Assembly: GCF_049671645.1 (NCBI RefSeq)
Contig: NZ_JBATVG010000017.1
Span: forward strand, 1 to 64,000
Length of the DNA stretch: 64,000 nt
Direction of reading: 5' to 3'
From: Castellaniella sp049671645
GTDB taxonomy: Bacteria; Pseudomonadota; Gammaproteobacteria; Burkholderiales; Burkholderiaceae_B
Made by a program: the position numbers and the translations under genes. This document shows, piece after piece, positions 53,723 to 63,089 of the stretch; the first letter of the stretch is position 1; each line of letters starts with the position of its first letter. The notes under the pieces were generated by a model. It was not told the DNA's origin, ran no database searches, and saw only the letters and a program-made list of their open reading frames with translations.

Positions 53723-53862
53723 TACCGGCAGGCACGAAGGCGGCCCGGCGTCCAGCGGATTTAGGGCGTTTGGCTGCTTTTACCCCAGACGGAAAGTGCG
53801 AATAGGCGGCGCGGGCGGGGCGGGGCACACTGGGCTCCTGTCCTGTTTCGCCGGAGTCCGCC

Positions 53863-54240
53863 ATGTCCGCCTGTTCCCGCCGTTTGCTCTTGTCGTTTCT
53901 ACGTCCGGGCGTTGCCGGGCGCGGTTGTCGCCAGGCAGCGCCTGGGCCACGGCCTTTCGCGCGGCCACGCTGCCGCCAGGCGGCGCATGCGCGTCAGCGC
54001 GGCCAGGCCATGGTCGAGTACGTCATTGTGGTGGCCCTGGTCGCCGTGGCCGCGATTGCCGTCTACCAGCTGTTCGGCCAGGTCATCCGGGCGCAGACGG
54101 CCGCCATGGCGCGGGAAATCGCCGGCGAAGACGGCAGTGAACAATCCCGCATGGCCCAGACCGCCGCGGAATCCGCCGCATCGCAGGCGGCTGCCAAGAG
54201 CCTGAAATCCTTTACCGGCAATGCGGCGGCGGGCCAGTAG
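53863..54240 (+). CDS. Flp/Tad pilin-like or TadE-type minor pilin
   Basis: The 125-residue protein has a class III/IV prepilin-type motif: Gly followed by QAMVEYVIVVALVAVAAIAV, with Glu at position 5 after a predicted cleavage. The mature part is one hydrophobic helix and a short polar tail, as in Flp pilins and TadE-like subunits. The leader before the cleavage Gly would be 47 residues, very long and Arg-rich. GGAG six bases before ATG 53863 supports this start, and no nearer start codon in this frame exists. It opens the tad operon. Confidence 0.7.
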   Translation: MSACSRRLLLSFLRPGVAGRGCRQAAPGPRPFARPRCRQAAHARQRGQAMVEYVIVVALVAVAAIAVYQLFGQVIRAQTAAMAREIAGEDGSEQSRMAQTAAESAASQAAAKSLKSFTGNAAAGQ

Positions 54241-54241
54241 C

Positions 54242-55543
54242 ATGGCGGGCCTTCGTTCCCAACGCGGGCAGGTATTGGTGCTGGGCATGCTGTTGGCCGC
54301 TGTGCTCGGTCTGGCATGGCTGCGCTATTTCGCCACGGGGCAGGTGACCGCCGCGAAGGCTCGGATGGTGCATGGCCTGGATGCCGCCGCCTATAGCGGG
54401 GCGCTGGTTCAGGCGCGCACCCTGAATTTCCTGTCCTATCTGAATCGCGCCCAACTGGCCCATCAACTGGCCATGGCGCACCTGCTGACGCTGGGCGGTT
54501 GGGCGCATTACGGGGGGACACAGGCCCGGCGCCTGGCGCAGGGCAATCCGCCGGCGTATCTGATCGGCATGCTGTTCGGGGCGCAACAGGGTCGGGCCTA
54601 TCTGGCGGCGGCGAGTGCGCTCGGGCTGGATCTCCAGGCGCGGCCGGGCGGCGCCTTGGCGCAGGCCTTTGCAGCCCATGAAGCCTTTGTCCATGACTAT
54701 GCCCAGGACCTATCCCGCGCTCTGGCGCAAGGCCTGCCGCAAGCGCGCCTGGATGCGATCCGGGCCGTGCTGGCCGCCCATTATCCCGACCGGCCTGTTC
54801 AGCATATGCAGCCACGGATATCCCACGATACCTGGCCTGCGCTGCTGCGCCAGCATCCGCCCGATGCCGCCTTGTTCGACCTGGTGCGGAGCATTGCCGG
54901 CCTGTACGCCTTTCTGGAGCCGCGCAATGCCACGGCGCAAAATGCCTGGTCGGTGGACGCGCGCTGCCCGGGGCTGAGACACGAACTGCGCCGCCGAGGC
55001 GGCACCGAGCTGGATGCGTCGGGGCGCTGGCAGTCGGGGGATACGCAGTCCTTCCACGCCGTGCGGTCCAACCGCTGGGTGGGCTGTTATTACCGCGAAT
55101 ATGCCATGGGCTGGGCCTGGATGCCTTCCCAGCCGGGTCAGGCCATCAGCGCCGAACACGCCGATGACGCCCCGGCGGATTTTTCCGGGCAGGATTTCTG
55201 GCGCTGGGTGCAGGCCTCGACGCAATGGGATCTGCTGGGCCGGCAGGCGAATCCGCTGGCCAATTCCTATGCCATGCAATATCGCCAGCAATGGCCTTCA
55301 CGCGGACTGGCGGGATATCTGGACGTCGATTCCAAGGCCGGGCCGCAGGCCACGGCTGGCTTTGTCGTCCATTTGACGCTGCCAGATGCCGCCGGCATGC
55401 CGGTCCATGCCCGCAGCGCGGCGGAAACCCTGTTTTCCCGTCCCGTGCCCCGGACCGACGGTGCGGCCGAAGCCGCCAATCTGTTTCATCCTTATTGGCA
55501 GGCGCGGTTGGCCCGGCCGCTATTGCCCCTTCCCGGAGACTGA
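54242..55543 (+). CDS. TadG-like pilus assembly protein
   Basis: This 433-residue protein starts with a prepilin-like segment (RSQRGQVLVLGMLLAAVLGL), a membrane helix, and then a long periplasmic region rich in Ala, Gln and Trp. TadG proteins hold minor pilins at the membrane. It starts one base after the preceding stop. The rest has no recognisable domain, so the name is by position and topology. Confidence 0.6.
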   Translation: MAGLRSQRGQVLVLGMLLAAVLGLAWLRYFATGQVTAAKARMVHGLDAAAYSGALVQARTLNFLSYLNRAQLAHQLAMAHLLTLGGWAHYGGTQARRLAQGNPPAYLIGMLFGAQQGRAYLAAASALGLDLQARPGGALAQAFAAHEAFVHDYAQDLSRALAQGLPQARLDAIRAVLAAHYPDRPVQHMQPRISHDTWPALLRQHPPDAALFDLVRSIAGLYAFLEPRNATAQNAWSVDARCPGLRHELRRRGGTELDASGRWQSGDTQSFHAVRSNRWVGCYYREYAMGWAWMPSQPGQAISAEHADDAPADFSGQDFWRWVQASTQWDLLGRQANPLANSYAMQYRQQWPSRGLAGYLDVDSKAGPQATAGFVVHLTLPDAAGMPVHARSAAETLFSRPVPRTDGAAEAANLFHPYWQARLARPLLPLPGD

Positions 55544-55544
55544 C

Positions 55545-56264
55545 ATGACCGTGATGATCGATCAAGGCGGCCAGGCCTTGGCGGAAGCTCTGGTGGTGCT
55601 GGCCGCGCTGGCCGGTTTATGCCTGGGAATCGCCTGGCTGGGACGGACCCAGGATGCCGCATTGCAGCTATCGCATGCCAGCCGCCAGGCGGCCTTTGCC
55701 TGGGCTCTCCAGGATCTGCCGGCAGTCGATCTTTCCTCGCAGGCGAAGGCCGACAGTCTGGCTCCGGGGCAGCGCGGACGGACCCGGTCCGGAGCCGCGC
55801 TGCTGCCCGATGGCATGCATGTGCGCCTGGACGCGCTGCCAGGCTGGCAGGGTCGTCGTCCAGGCGACCCTGTGCCCGGGGCGGCGGACATCCGCAGGGA
55901 ATTGGAATTGGGCGATGAGACTCTGTGGCGGCTCCGGGCCCACGCCCGTACGGCGGGTCAGGATCGGACATTGGGCGACTTGCGGGATTTCGACGACCAG
56001 GCCTTGTTCCTGCAACGGCATACGGCGATCATGCGAGGGGCCGGCGCTGCGGCGGACGATGCTGCCGTGCAAGGCGCGCTGGGAGGTAGCGGACAGGTAT
56101 GGGGGCAAGCCTGGCAGGCTGCTCAGGCGGCGGGCAGCGACGTGGATCGCCGGCTGCAGGGCGTGGATGCCGCCTGGGGGCGTGAGCGCCCGCGCTGGGA
56201 TTGGCTCGGTCCCTGGACAGGCCGGGTGCCGGAGCGACATCTGCAGCGCCGGAGCGCGCCATGA
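55545..56264 (+). CDS. TadE-like minor pilin/assembly protein
   Basis: The 239-residue protein starts with DQGGQALAEALVVLAALAGL: a Gly-Gln-Ala cleavage pattern with Glu at position 5 followed by a hydrophobic helix, as in TadE/TadF minor pseudopilins. The rest is hydrophilic and not conserved in a way I can recognise. It starts one base after the previous stop and overlaps the next gene by four bases. Confidence 0.62.
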   Translation: MTVMIDQGGQALAEALVVLAALAGLCLGIAWLGRTQDAALQLSHASRQAAFAWALQDLPAVDLSSQAKADSLAPGQRGRTRSGAALLPDGMHVRLDALPGWQGRRPGDPVPGAADIRRELELGDETLWRLRAHARTAGQDRTLGDLRDFDDQALFLQRHTAIMRGAGAAADDAAVQGALGGSGQVWGQAWQAAQAAGSDVDRRLQGVDAAWGRERPRWDWLGPWTGRVPERHLQRRSAP

Positions 56265-56971
56265 TGAGGCCGCGCCAGGTAGTGACTTGGTGGCTGGGGG
56301 CGCTTCTCAGCCTGTCGGGGCCTGTGTCCGCCCAGCCGTGGGACCCTGCCCGGACTGTGGCTCAGCCCGGTTGGGTCTGGGCCGGTTTGCAACGGCTGGA
56401 TTTGCCGCAGGTGCGATTGTCGGTGCAGTCTTTCCAGGCTCCGGTTCCGCCCCCTGAGGCCGCGCGGCGATTGGCCGCGGGGGCCGGGCGGCGGTTGACG
56501 CGGCTGCAGTGGGTGGGGGACATGCTGTTGCTGTCGGGTGGGCGGGGAACCGAACATTGGTTGGCGCAGTTGCAGCCGCAGGCAGCCGGCACCGTCGGGC
56601 TGGTCTCCCGCCTGGAGCCTGCGGTGTCTACGGCCGTGCGCTTCGATCCTGCCGTGCTGGCGCCGCCAGGGTCCCGGCGGGTGCTGCAGGTCCAGGGCCG
56701 TGCCGCCGCCGATCCGGCATCGCTCAGCAGCTTTGACTGTCCGGGGACCCTGGTCCAGGTTGTAGTCGCCGTGCGGCGCGCCTTGCTCGCCGCCGGCTGG
56801 TCCGTGGCCGAAGCGCCCGCTGGCGCGGCAGGGCACGATGCAGCCTCGGCTGCCGTGCCGTTGCCGACAGACTGGCGCCATCCCGGGGACGGGCGCTTGT
56901 CCGTCCACCTGCATGCGCGCCGCCAGTCCGTCGCCCTGACATTCTGGCATCATCCCCAGGAGCCCTCATGA
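56261..56971 (+). CDS. Secreted protein of the tad operon
   Basis: This 236-residue protein begins with a signal peptide (MMRPRQVVTWWLGALLSLSG, cleavage after VSA) and has no recognised domain. It overlaps both neighbours by four bases (ATGA), so it is a regular part of the operon. Its periplasmic location and position next to cpaB suggest a role in pilus assembly or anchoring, by inference only. Confidence 0.65.
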   Translation: MMRPRQVVTWWLGALLSLSGPVSAQPWDPARTVAQPGWVWAGLQRLDLPQVRLSVQSFQAPVPPPEAARRLAAGAGRRLTRLQWVGDMLLLSGGRGTEHWLAQLQPQAAGTVGLVSRLEPAVSTAVRFDPAVLAPPGSRRVLQVQGRAAADPASLSSFDCPGTLVQVVVAVRRALLAAGWSVAEAPAGAAGHDAASAAVPLPTDWRHPGDGRLSVHLHARRQSVALTFWHHPQEPS

Positions 56972-58008
56972 CCTTGCCTTTCCTCCGGATTCCCCGAGCG
57001 GCCATCCTGGCCTCGCTGGCTCTAGGCATCGGGGCGATGGCCGCCGCCTTTCTGTCCCTGCACGTACGCGAGCGCATCCAGCAGGTCGAGGACCAGGCTC
57101 GCCTGACCATGGTCGAACGGATCGTGGCGGCGCGTGATCTGCCCGCTGGCACACGTCTGCTCTCCGAGCATCTGGCGCTGCGCGAGTTTCCCGCGCAGTG
57201 GGTAGGGAGCGGGGCCTTGCCGGCGGCCCGCTATGCGGACCTGGAAGGCCGGGTGCTGACCAGCGCGCTGCGGGCCGGAGAAGCGATCCTGTCCGTGCAC
57301 ACACTGGCGCCGCCGCCCGCGTTTTCCGCCCATCTTGCGCCGGGGCGGCGGGCCATCACGCTGCCGGTGGATCAGGTCAATTCGCTCTCCGGTCTGTTGC
57401 AGCCCGGCGATCTGATCGATCTGTATGTGTCTTTTGACCATCAACGCAAGCGCCTGACCGCTCCCTTGCTGCAGGGTGTGCTGGTGCTGGCGACTGGCCG
57501 GGAGACGCGGACGACGGGGTCTGGGACCGATGATGCCTCTTATTCCACCGTGACGCTGGATGCCGCGCCCGAGGATGTCGTCAAGCTGGTAGCGGCTCGC
57601 CAGGCCGGCGCCCTGACAGCCATTTTGCGCAATCCCGAGGACGACCGGGCCGATCGCCGGGCGGTTCGGGGCGATCTGGCGGCGCTGCTGGGGATTAATA
57701 CGCCTGCGCCGCCGGTGGCGCGCAAGGCGGTGATCCTGTATGGCGGCGGAGCCGCCCGGGGCATGCCTGCCTGGGCGGCTCCGGGTCGTGGCGTTGCGCC
57801 AAAACCCGGCAATGGGCTGTTCGACCTGCCATCCGCCCAGGTCTTGAGCAGCGCCTGGCTGCGCGAAGGGGCCGGGCTTCTTGCGCCCGATCTGACCGGA
57901 TCCGGGCACTGGCCGGACGGTGCGACGGCGCAGGTCGGGGGCGTTCCGCAGGCGGGGGGCTGGCCGGAAGATCTGCTGGGACAGGCCGTTTCAGGGGGGC
58001 AGCCATGA
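56968..58008 (+). CDS. cpaB: Flp pilus assembly protein CpaB/RcpC
   Basis: The 346-residue protein has an N-terminal membrane helix and an SAF-type domain, VERIVAARDLPAGTRLLSEH and RRAITLPVDQVNSLSGLLQP GDLIDLY in separate blocks. CpaB binds the secretin in the periplasm. The C-terminal region is Gly/Pro-rich. Start overlaps the preceding stop by four bases. Confidence 0.87.
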   Translation: MTLPFLRIPRAAILASLALGIGAMAAAFLSLHVRERIQQVEDQARLTMVERIVAARDLPAGTRLLSEHLALREFPAQWVGSGALPAARYADLEGRVLTSALRAGEAILSVHTLAPPPAFSAHLAPGRRAITLPVDQVNSLSGLLQPGDLIDLYVSFDHQRKRLTAPLLQGVLVLATGRETRTTGSGTDDASYSTVTLDAAPEDVVKLVAARQAGALTAILRNPEDDRADRRAVRGDLAALLGINTPAPPVARKAVILYGGGAARGMPAWAAPGRGVAPKPGNGLFDLPSAQVLSSAWLREGAGLLAPDLTGSGHWPDGATAQVGGVPQAGGWPEDLLGQAVSGGQP

Positions 58009-59495
58009 GTCGTGCGCGCCCCGGCAATCATGATCCTCGCACGGGCGAAACGCGCCCGTTCAAGGGCCTGTTCAATAGGCGGATCGAAGACCTGTGGCGT
58101 TGCTGCCGCTGGCCGTGGGCCGCGCTGTGGCTGGGCTGTCTGTGGATCCCCGTCTGCTGGGGGGCCTCCGCCGGGGCTCCGGCGCCTGAAACGCGATTGT
58201 CCCTGCAGGCGGGCGAGGTGCGCGTGCTGGGCATTCCCGGCGTGGCCCGCGTGGCGGTGGGCGACGGTCAGATCGTCAATGCCATCAGCACCGATGACCG
58301 GGAAGTCATTCTATTTGCCCGCCGGCCCGGCTTCAGCACCCTGCACGCCTGGACGGCGGATGGACAGGTGTCCCGCTATGCCGTCGAGGTTGCTCCGGAG
58401 GGGACTCGCCAGCTGCAGGACGAGCTGCGAACTGTCCTGGAGCGGATCCCGGGCGCGCGGATCACCTCGCTGGGCGACAAACTGCTGATTGAAGGCGATG
58501 AATTGTCCGACGCGGACCGGCAACGTCTGGCCGAACTGGGCCGCCGCTATCCGCAGTTGCTGGATTTCACTGGAACCGTGGGCTGGGATCAGATGGTGTT
58601 GCTGGATGTGCAGGTGGTCGAGGTGCCCAAGACCTTGTTGCGGGAATTGGGCCTGCGTTGGAACCCGCAAAGCGCGGGGGGTGTGAATGCCGGGGTGGGC
58701 TGGGATGGCGGTTCGCGACGCTTTGCCGACCGCCCGGGGGAAACCGTGTTGCCGCTGATGTTCCCCGCGGCGCAGGTGGCCGGATATTTCGGCCTGAATG
58801 CGTTGCTGTCAGCCCGGCTCAATCTTCTGGCCCAGGACGGACGGGCCGTGGTGTTGGCTCAACCGCAGCTGCTGGCCCGCAGCGGGGCGACAGCCGAGTT
58901 CCTGGCAGGGGGCGAAGTTCCCTACAGCACCGTGGATCGCAATGGCAACACGCAGACGGCGTTCAAGCCCTATGGGGTGTCGCTGCGCATCACGCCGTCC
59001 GTGGAACGCAGCGGCGCTGTGCGTTCCCGCATCGAGGTCGAGGTCAGTTCCATCGATACGGCTTTGTCGGTGCCGGGGGGACCTTCCCTGAAGACGCGGC
59101 GCACCGCGACGGAATTCAACGTCCGTTCCGGGCAGACGCTGGTGCTGGCGGGTTTTCTGTCCCGGGATACCGCCGATAACGTGGACCGTGTGCCGGGCCT
59201 GGGGGCCTTGCCTGTGCTGGGGGCCTTGTTCAGGTCCACCCGGTTTCAGCGCAATGAAACAGAGCTGGCCATTCTGGTCACGCCGCAACTGGTGACGGCG
59301 GCTCACCCCGACGTTCGCGCCCGGGTCGGGCGCACGGCCGCCGTGTTGCAGCAGGCCTTTCCTCAGGCTCCCAGTCTGATGAATCCGATCCGCTCCGGAG
59401 CGTCGGAGCGCGCTCCGACAGGGGCACGCGGCTGGGATCCCAAGGCGAAGGGGCCAGGGTCCCAATGGGGTACGCGCACAGGAGCACAGCCATGA
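58005..59495 (+). CDS. cpaC: Flp pilus secretin CpaC/RcpA
   Basis: The 496-residue protein has a pilus-secretin N domain (EVRVLGIPGVARVAVGD), BON-like middle and the secretin core (AQPQLLARSGATAEFLAGGE, VRSGQTLVLAGFLSRD, PVLGALFRSTRF). It forms the outer-membrane channel for the pilus. A long Arg-rich start precedes the hydrophobic signal (about residues 35-53), suggesting that a later start may be used. Overlaps neighbours by four bases on each side. Confidence 0.9.
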   Translation: MSRARPGNHDPRTGETRPFKGLFNRRIEDLWRCCRWPWAALWLGCLWIPVCWGASAGAPAPETRLSLQAGEVRVLGIPGVARVAVGDGQIVNAISTDDREVILFARRPGFSTLHAWTADGQVSRYAVEVAPEGTRQLQDELRTVLERIPGARITSLGDKLLIEGDELSDADRQRLAELGRRYPQLLDFTGTVGWDQMVLLDVQVVEVPKTLLRELGLRWNPQSAGGVNAGVGWDGGSRRFADRPGETVLPLMFPAAQVAGYFGLNALLSARLNLLAQDGRAVVLAQPQLLARSGATAEFLAGGEVPYSTVDRNGNTQTAFKPYGVSLRITPSVERSGAVRSRIEVEVSSIDTALSVPGGPSLKTRRTATEFNVRSGQTLVLAGFLSRDTADNVDRVPGLGALPVLGALFRSTRFQRNETELAILVTPQLVTAAHPDVRARVGRTAAVLQQAFPQAPSLMNPIRSGASERAPTGARGWDPKAKGPGSQWGTRTGAQP

Positions 59496-61345
59496 ACGAT
59501 GTAGAACTCGACCTGCACTACGAAGACGGCTGCCGTCGGCAGGAAACCCGAGCCTTGCCGCTGCTGGTCGGCCGTGAACCGGATTGCGATCTGATGCTGA
59601 AGAGCTGGCGGGTCGCGCGCCGTCATGCACGGGTGCTTTGCCGGGACAATGAGGTGTGGGTGGAAGACCTGGGATCGATTTTCGGGACCATCGTCAATGG
59701 ACGTCGGGTGGCTTCGCATGGCCCCCTGCGGCCGGATGACGAATTGCTGATCGGCCCCTGCCTGATTCGCCTGCGCTTGTTGCAGGCCGCGAGCCGTCCC
59801 GCGCACGCGGGCGGGCCATCGTCTTGCGGCGGCGAGGCGGCGCATGACGAGACCGCCGGTTTATCGGAGTCGCCGTCAGTGGATGATGCCGCCGGCTCGT
59901 CCGGGTTTCCGGATCGGGCGCCGATCCGCGAAGTCGGGGCCATTGCGGCGGAAGCCGGCGACATGGCCCCGGCCGGGCGGAGCGCCGCAGCGCCCGGCCG
60001 GCCGGACGCCATCCCTGATTCCGATCCGGTGCCGGATTGCTCCGCGTCGTCAACTGCCTGGAAAGTCCATCGGCGGCGCCTGCACGAGGGCCTGATCCAG
60101 GCTTTGCAATTACGCCGTCGGGATATCAGCGGCATGAGCGATGCGGTCTTGCGGGCCGAGGCCACGCGGGTTCTGGGGGACCTGATCGCGGCGGATCCGC
60201 ATTTGCCTCAGCACCTGGACCGGCGATCCTTGTTGCAGGAACTGGTGGATGAGGCAGTGGGCCTGGGGCCGCTGGAGCCTTTGCTGGCGGATCCGGGGGT
60301 GACGGAAATCATGGTGAACCGTCATGATGAGATTTTCGTCGAACGGGCCGGGTGTCTGGTGCGTGATGCCGCCAGCTTCAGCAGCGAACAGGCTGTATTG
60401 GGCATCATTGACCGCATTGTGGCTCCGCTGGGGCGCCGCATCGACGACAGCGCTCCCATGGTGGACGCCCGCCTGCGCGACGGTTCGCGCGTCAATGCCG
60501 TGATCGCTCCGGTCGCCTTGCGAGGCGCCAGCCTGACGATCCGCAAATTCCCCACGCGTCGCCTGGGCATGCCGGATCTGCTGGCGGTCGGCGCCCTGGA
60601 CGAATCCATGTCCGATTTCCTGACGCACAGCATCCGTCACCGGAAAAACGTGCTGGTGTCTGGCGGCACCGGGTCGGGCAAGACCAGCCTGTTGAATATT
60701 CTGTCCAATGCGATCCCTGCGGGCGAGCGCATCATCACCATTGAAGATGCCGCCGAGTTGCGGCTCAACCACCGCCATCTGGTCAGCCTGGAGGCTCGCC
60801 CGCCCAATCTGGAAGGGCGCGGCCGGGTGGACATTCGGGATCTGGTCCGCAATGCCCTGCGCATGCGGCCCGATCGCATCGTCGTCGGCGAATGCCGGGG
60901 CGGCGAGGCCTTCGACATGCTGGCCGCCATGAATACGGGGCACGAAGGTTCGCTCACCACGCTGCACGCCAACAGCCCCCGGGATGCTCTGGGGCGTCTG
61001 GAAACCATGATTCTCATGGCCGGCATGGATCTGCCGCTGGGGGCGGTCCGCGAGCACATCGCCGCCAGCATCGATCTGATCGTGCAACTGATGCGGGCGG
61101 CTGACGGCCGGCGGCTGGTCAGCGCCATCGTGCAGGTGACCGGCATCGAAAGCGGTCGGATCCAGCTGCAGGAATTGTTCCTGGGGCAGGCGGGTCCGCC
61201 GGCCGTCTTTACCGGCTGTGGACTGATGCCCGATGGTTTCAGCGGGGTCGCCGCGCTGGATATCCGCCTGTTTTCACAGCGATCGGTACGCCAGGGGCAG
61301 GCGGCGTTGACGGACGCCGCGCAAGGGTCAGCCTCAAATGTTTGA
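59492..61345 (+). CDS. cpaF: CpaF/TadA ATPase fused to an N-terminal FHA domain
   Basis: The 617-residue protein has an FHA domain (about residues 10-95: LLVGREPDCDLML, RRHARVL, IVNGRRV), a disordered Ala/Pro linker (about 100-185) and the CpaF ATPase domain with Walker A in VSGGTGSGKTSLLN (about residue 391) and EDAAELRLN, GECRGGEAFDMLAAMNTGHE. FHA domains bind phospho-threonine, so pilus assembly may be controlled by a Ser/Thr kinase. ATG 59492 overlaps the secretin stop. The usual CpaE partner is missing. Confidence 0.9.
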   Translation: MNDVELDLHYEDGCRRQETRALPLLVGREPDCDLMLKSWRVARRHARVLCRDNEVWVEDLGSIFGTIVNGRRVASHGPLRPDDELLIGPCLIRLRLLQAASRPAHAGGPSSCGGEAAHDETAGLSESPSVDDAAGSSGFPDRAPIREVGAIAAEAGDMAPAGRSAAAPGRPDAIPDSDPVPDCSASSTAWKVHRRRLHEGLIQALQLRRRDISGMSDAVLRAEATRVLGDLIAADPHLPQHLDRRSLLQELVDEAVGLGPLEPLLADPGVTEIMVNRHDEIFVERAGCLVRDAASFSSEQAVLGIIDRIVAPLGRRIDDSAPMVDARLRDGSRVNAVIAPVALRGASLTIRKFPTRRLGMPDLLAVGALDESMSDFLTHSIRHRKNVLVSGGTGSGKTSLLNILSNAIPAGERIITIEDAAELRLNHRHLVSLEARPPNLEGRGRVDIRDLVRNALRMRPDRIVVGECRGGEAFDMLAAMNTGHEGSLTTLHANSPRDALGRLETMILMAGMDLPLGAVREHIAASIDLIVQLMRAADGRRLVSAIVQVTGIESGRIQLQELFLGQAGPPAVFTGCGLMPDGFSGVAALDIRLFSQRSVRQGQAALTDAAQGSASNV

Positions 61346-62186
61346 TGCCATCCTGATCTTCCTGATCGGAGCCTGCGCAGCCGTGGGCGCCTGGTTGCTG
61401 CTGGGGCGGCTGTTGCGGCTCTGGCAGGATTATGACCGCCGTTTGCAGGACGAGACGCGTCGGACTCTGGATGCCGCGTTTCTGTTTGTCGATGCGGCGC
61501 AGTTGCGTCCTTTGTGGTGGGTGGCCGGGGCCGTGGTCCTGCTTGGCGCCGCCTGGCTGGCGGGCCGATGGTGGGGCATTGCGCCCGTATTGTTGGGGCT
61601 GGTGGCGGTGCCGCCGCTGGTCTTGCGGCGGATGCGGCATCGCCGGACACGGCTGTTCGATGAGCAACTGCCGGAATTGATGCAGGCCTTGGCGGGCGCC
61701 CTGCGGGCCGGAGCGGGTCTGCAGCCGGCATTGCGGCATATCGTGCCGCAATCCTTGCCCCCCTTGTCCCAGGAGTTTTCCCTGATGCTGCGGGAGCAGC
61801 GCCTGGGCCTGGGATTTCAGGAAGCCTTGCAGCTGTTGCATCGCCGCATGCCCACTGAGTCCTGCAGCCTGGTGGTGTCCGCATTGGGCATCGCCGCCCA
61901 GACCGGCGGCAGCCTGGCCGATACGCTGGAACGTATCGCACAGACCCTTCGGGCCCGCCAGCACTGGCTGGGGCGGGTGCGGGCGCTGACGGCCCAGGGG
62001 CGGATGCAAAGTCACATCATGGCGGCTTTGCCCGTTTGCCTGTTGCTCGTGCTCGCGCGCCTGGAACCGGACGCCATGTCCTTGTTGTATCGAACCTGGT
62101 ATGGCGGGCTGGTGCTGGTCGCGATGGGAGTGCTGGAGGTCCTGGGCATGGTCTGGATCCGGCGGGTGGCGGCCATCGACGTGTGA
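61338..62186 (+). CDS. tadB: Inner-membrane protein TadB
   Basis: The 282-residue protein has four membrane helices and the T2SSF domain (LFDEQLPELMQALAGALRAG, then IAAQTGGSLADTLERIAQTL). TadB is a platform protein in the inner membrane. It overlaps cpaF by eight bases. Confidence 0.88.
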   Translation: MFDAILIFLIGACAAVGAWLLLGRLLRLWQDYDRRLQDETRRTLDAAFLFVDAAQLRPLWWVAGAVVLLGAAWLAGRWWGIAPVLLGLVAVPPLVLRRMRHRRTRLFDEQLPELMQALAGALRAGAGLQPALRHIVPQSLPPLSQEFSLMLREQRLGLGFQEALQLLHRRMPTESCSLVVSALGIAAQTGGSLADTLERIAQTLRARQHWLGRVRALTAQGRMQSHIMAALPVCLLLVLARLEPDAMSLLYRTWYGGLVLVAMGVLEVLGMVWIRRVAAIDV

Positions 62187-62222
62187 ACCGCCCGATCCGA
62201 CGGGGCGTGATGGAGGTGATGC

Positions 62223-63089
62223 ATGACGTGGTTCTGGTTGGGGCTGGTTTTCGCGGCGATGGCGGTATGTCTGGGGTGCTGGGTCCTGGGGGCGCCCTGG
62301 GCCGCCCAGACGATCCGGGACCGGGGTGCTGCGCCCGCTGTGTTCTGGTGGCCCTGGGTGCGGGCCCTGGCCCCCTGGTGCGCGCCTTGGGTGACGTGGT
62401 CCATGCGTCGTCGCCTGCAGCGCTGGGGGCCCAGGGCGGGCTTGTCGGCCAGCTGGAGCGCCGAGCATTGGCTGGCCGCCCGCTTGCTGCTGGCCGGGGC
62501 CGGTTTGTGTTCAGCGGGCGGCGCCGCCCTGATGGCCGGAGCGTCTTTGCGGGGGGTGATTGCGCTGGCTCTGGCGGGCGCCGGGCTGGCCTATTTGTGG
62601 CCCGATCTGCGCCTGCGCCAGCGCGCGGCCTTGCGGCGCCAGGCGATGCTGCGCGAGCTGCCCTTCATGCTGGACCTGATGACTTTGTGCGTGGAGGCCG
62701 GCCTCAGTCTGCCGGCCGCCTTGCGCCAGGTGGCGGATCACGCGCCGGCCGGACCGCTGCGCCAGAGCCTGCGCGATGCCGGCGCGCTGGAGCGCACGGG
62801 GGTCGATCGGGCCCGCTGGCTGGCTCAATGGGCGGAAGGCTCCGACCTACCCGGTGTGCATAGTCTGGTGCTGGCCCTGGCGCAGGCCGATCAACTGGGC
62901 ATGAGTCTGGGGCCTTTGCTGCGCACGCAGGCGGAACGCCAGCGCAGCGAGCGGTTCGTGCGCGCGGAAACTCTGGCTTTGCAGGCGCCGGTGAAAATGC
63001 TGTTTCCCATGGTGCTGTGCATTTTTCCGTGCACGTTCCTGGTCATCGGCTTTCCTGTCGCGGTCAAATTTCTGGATGCCGGCCTGTGA
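62223..63089 (+). CDS. tadC: Inner-membrane protein TadC
   Basis: The 288-residue protein has membrane helices at both ends and the T2SSF block LRELPFMLDLMTLCVEAGLS and ADQLGMSLGPLLRTQAE, typical of TadC, the second platform protein. It starts 36 bases after tadB and overlaps the next start (GTGA). Confidence 0.88.
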   Translation: MTWFWLGLVFAAMAVCLGCWVLGAPWAAQTIRDRGAAPAVFWWPWVRALAPWCAPWVTWSMRRRLQRWGPRAGLSASWSAEHWLAARLLLAGAGLCSAGGAALMAGASLRGVIALALAGAGLAYLWPDLRLRQRAALRRQAMLRELPFMLDLMTLCVEAGLSLPAALRQVADHAPAGPLRQSLRDAGALERTGVDRARWLAQWAEGSDLPGVHSLVLALAQADQLGMSLGPLLRTQAERQRSERFVRAETLALQAPVKMLFPMVLCIFPCTFLVIGFPVAVKFLDAGL

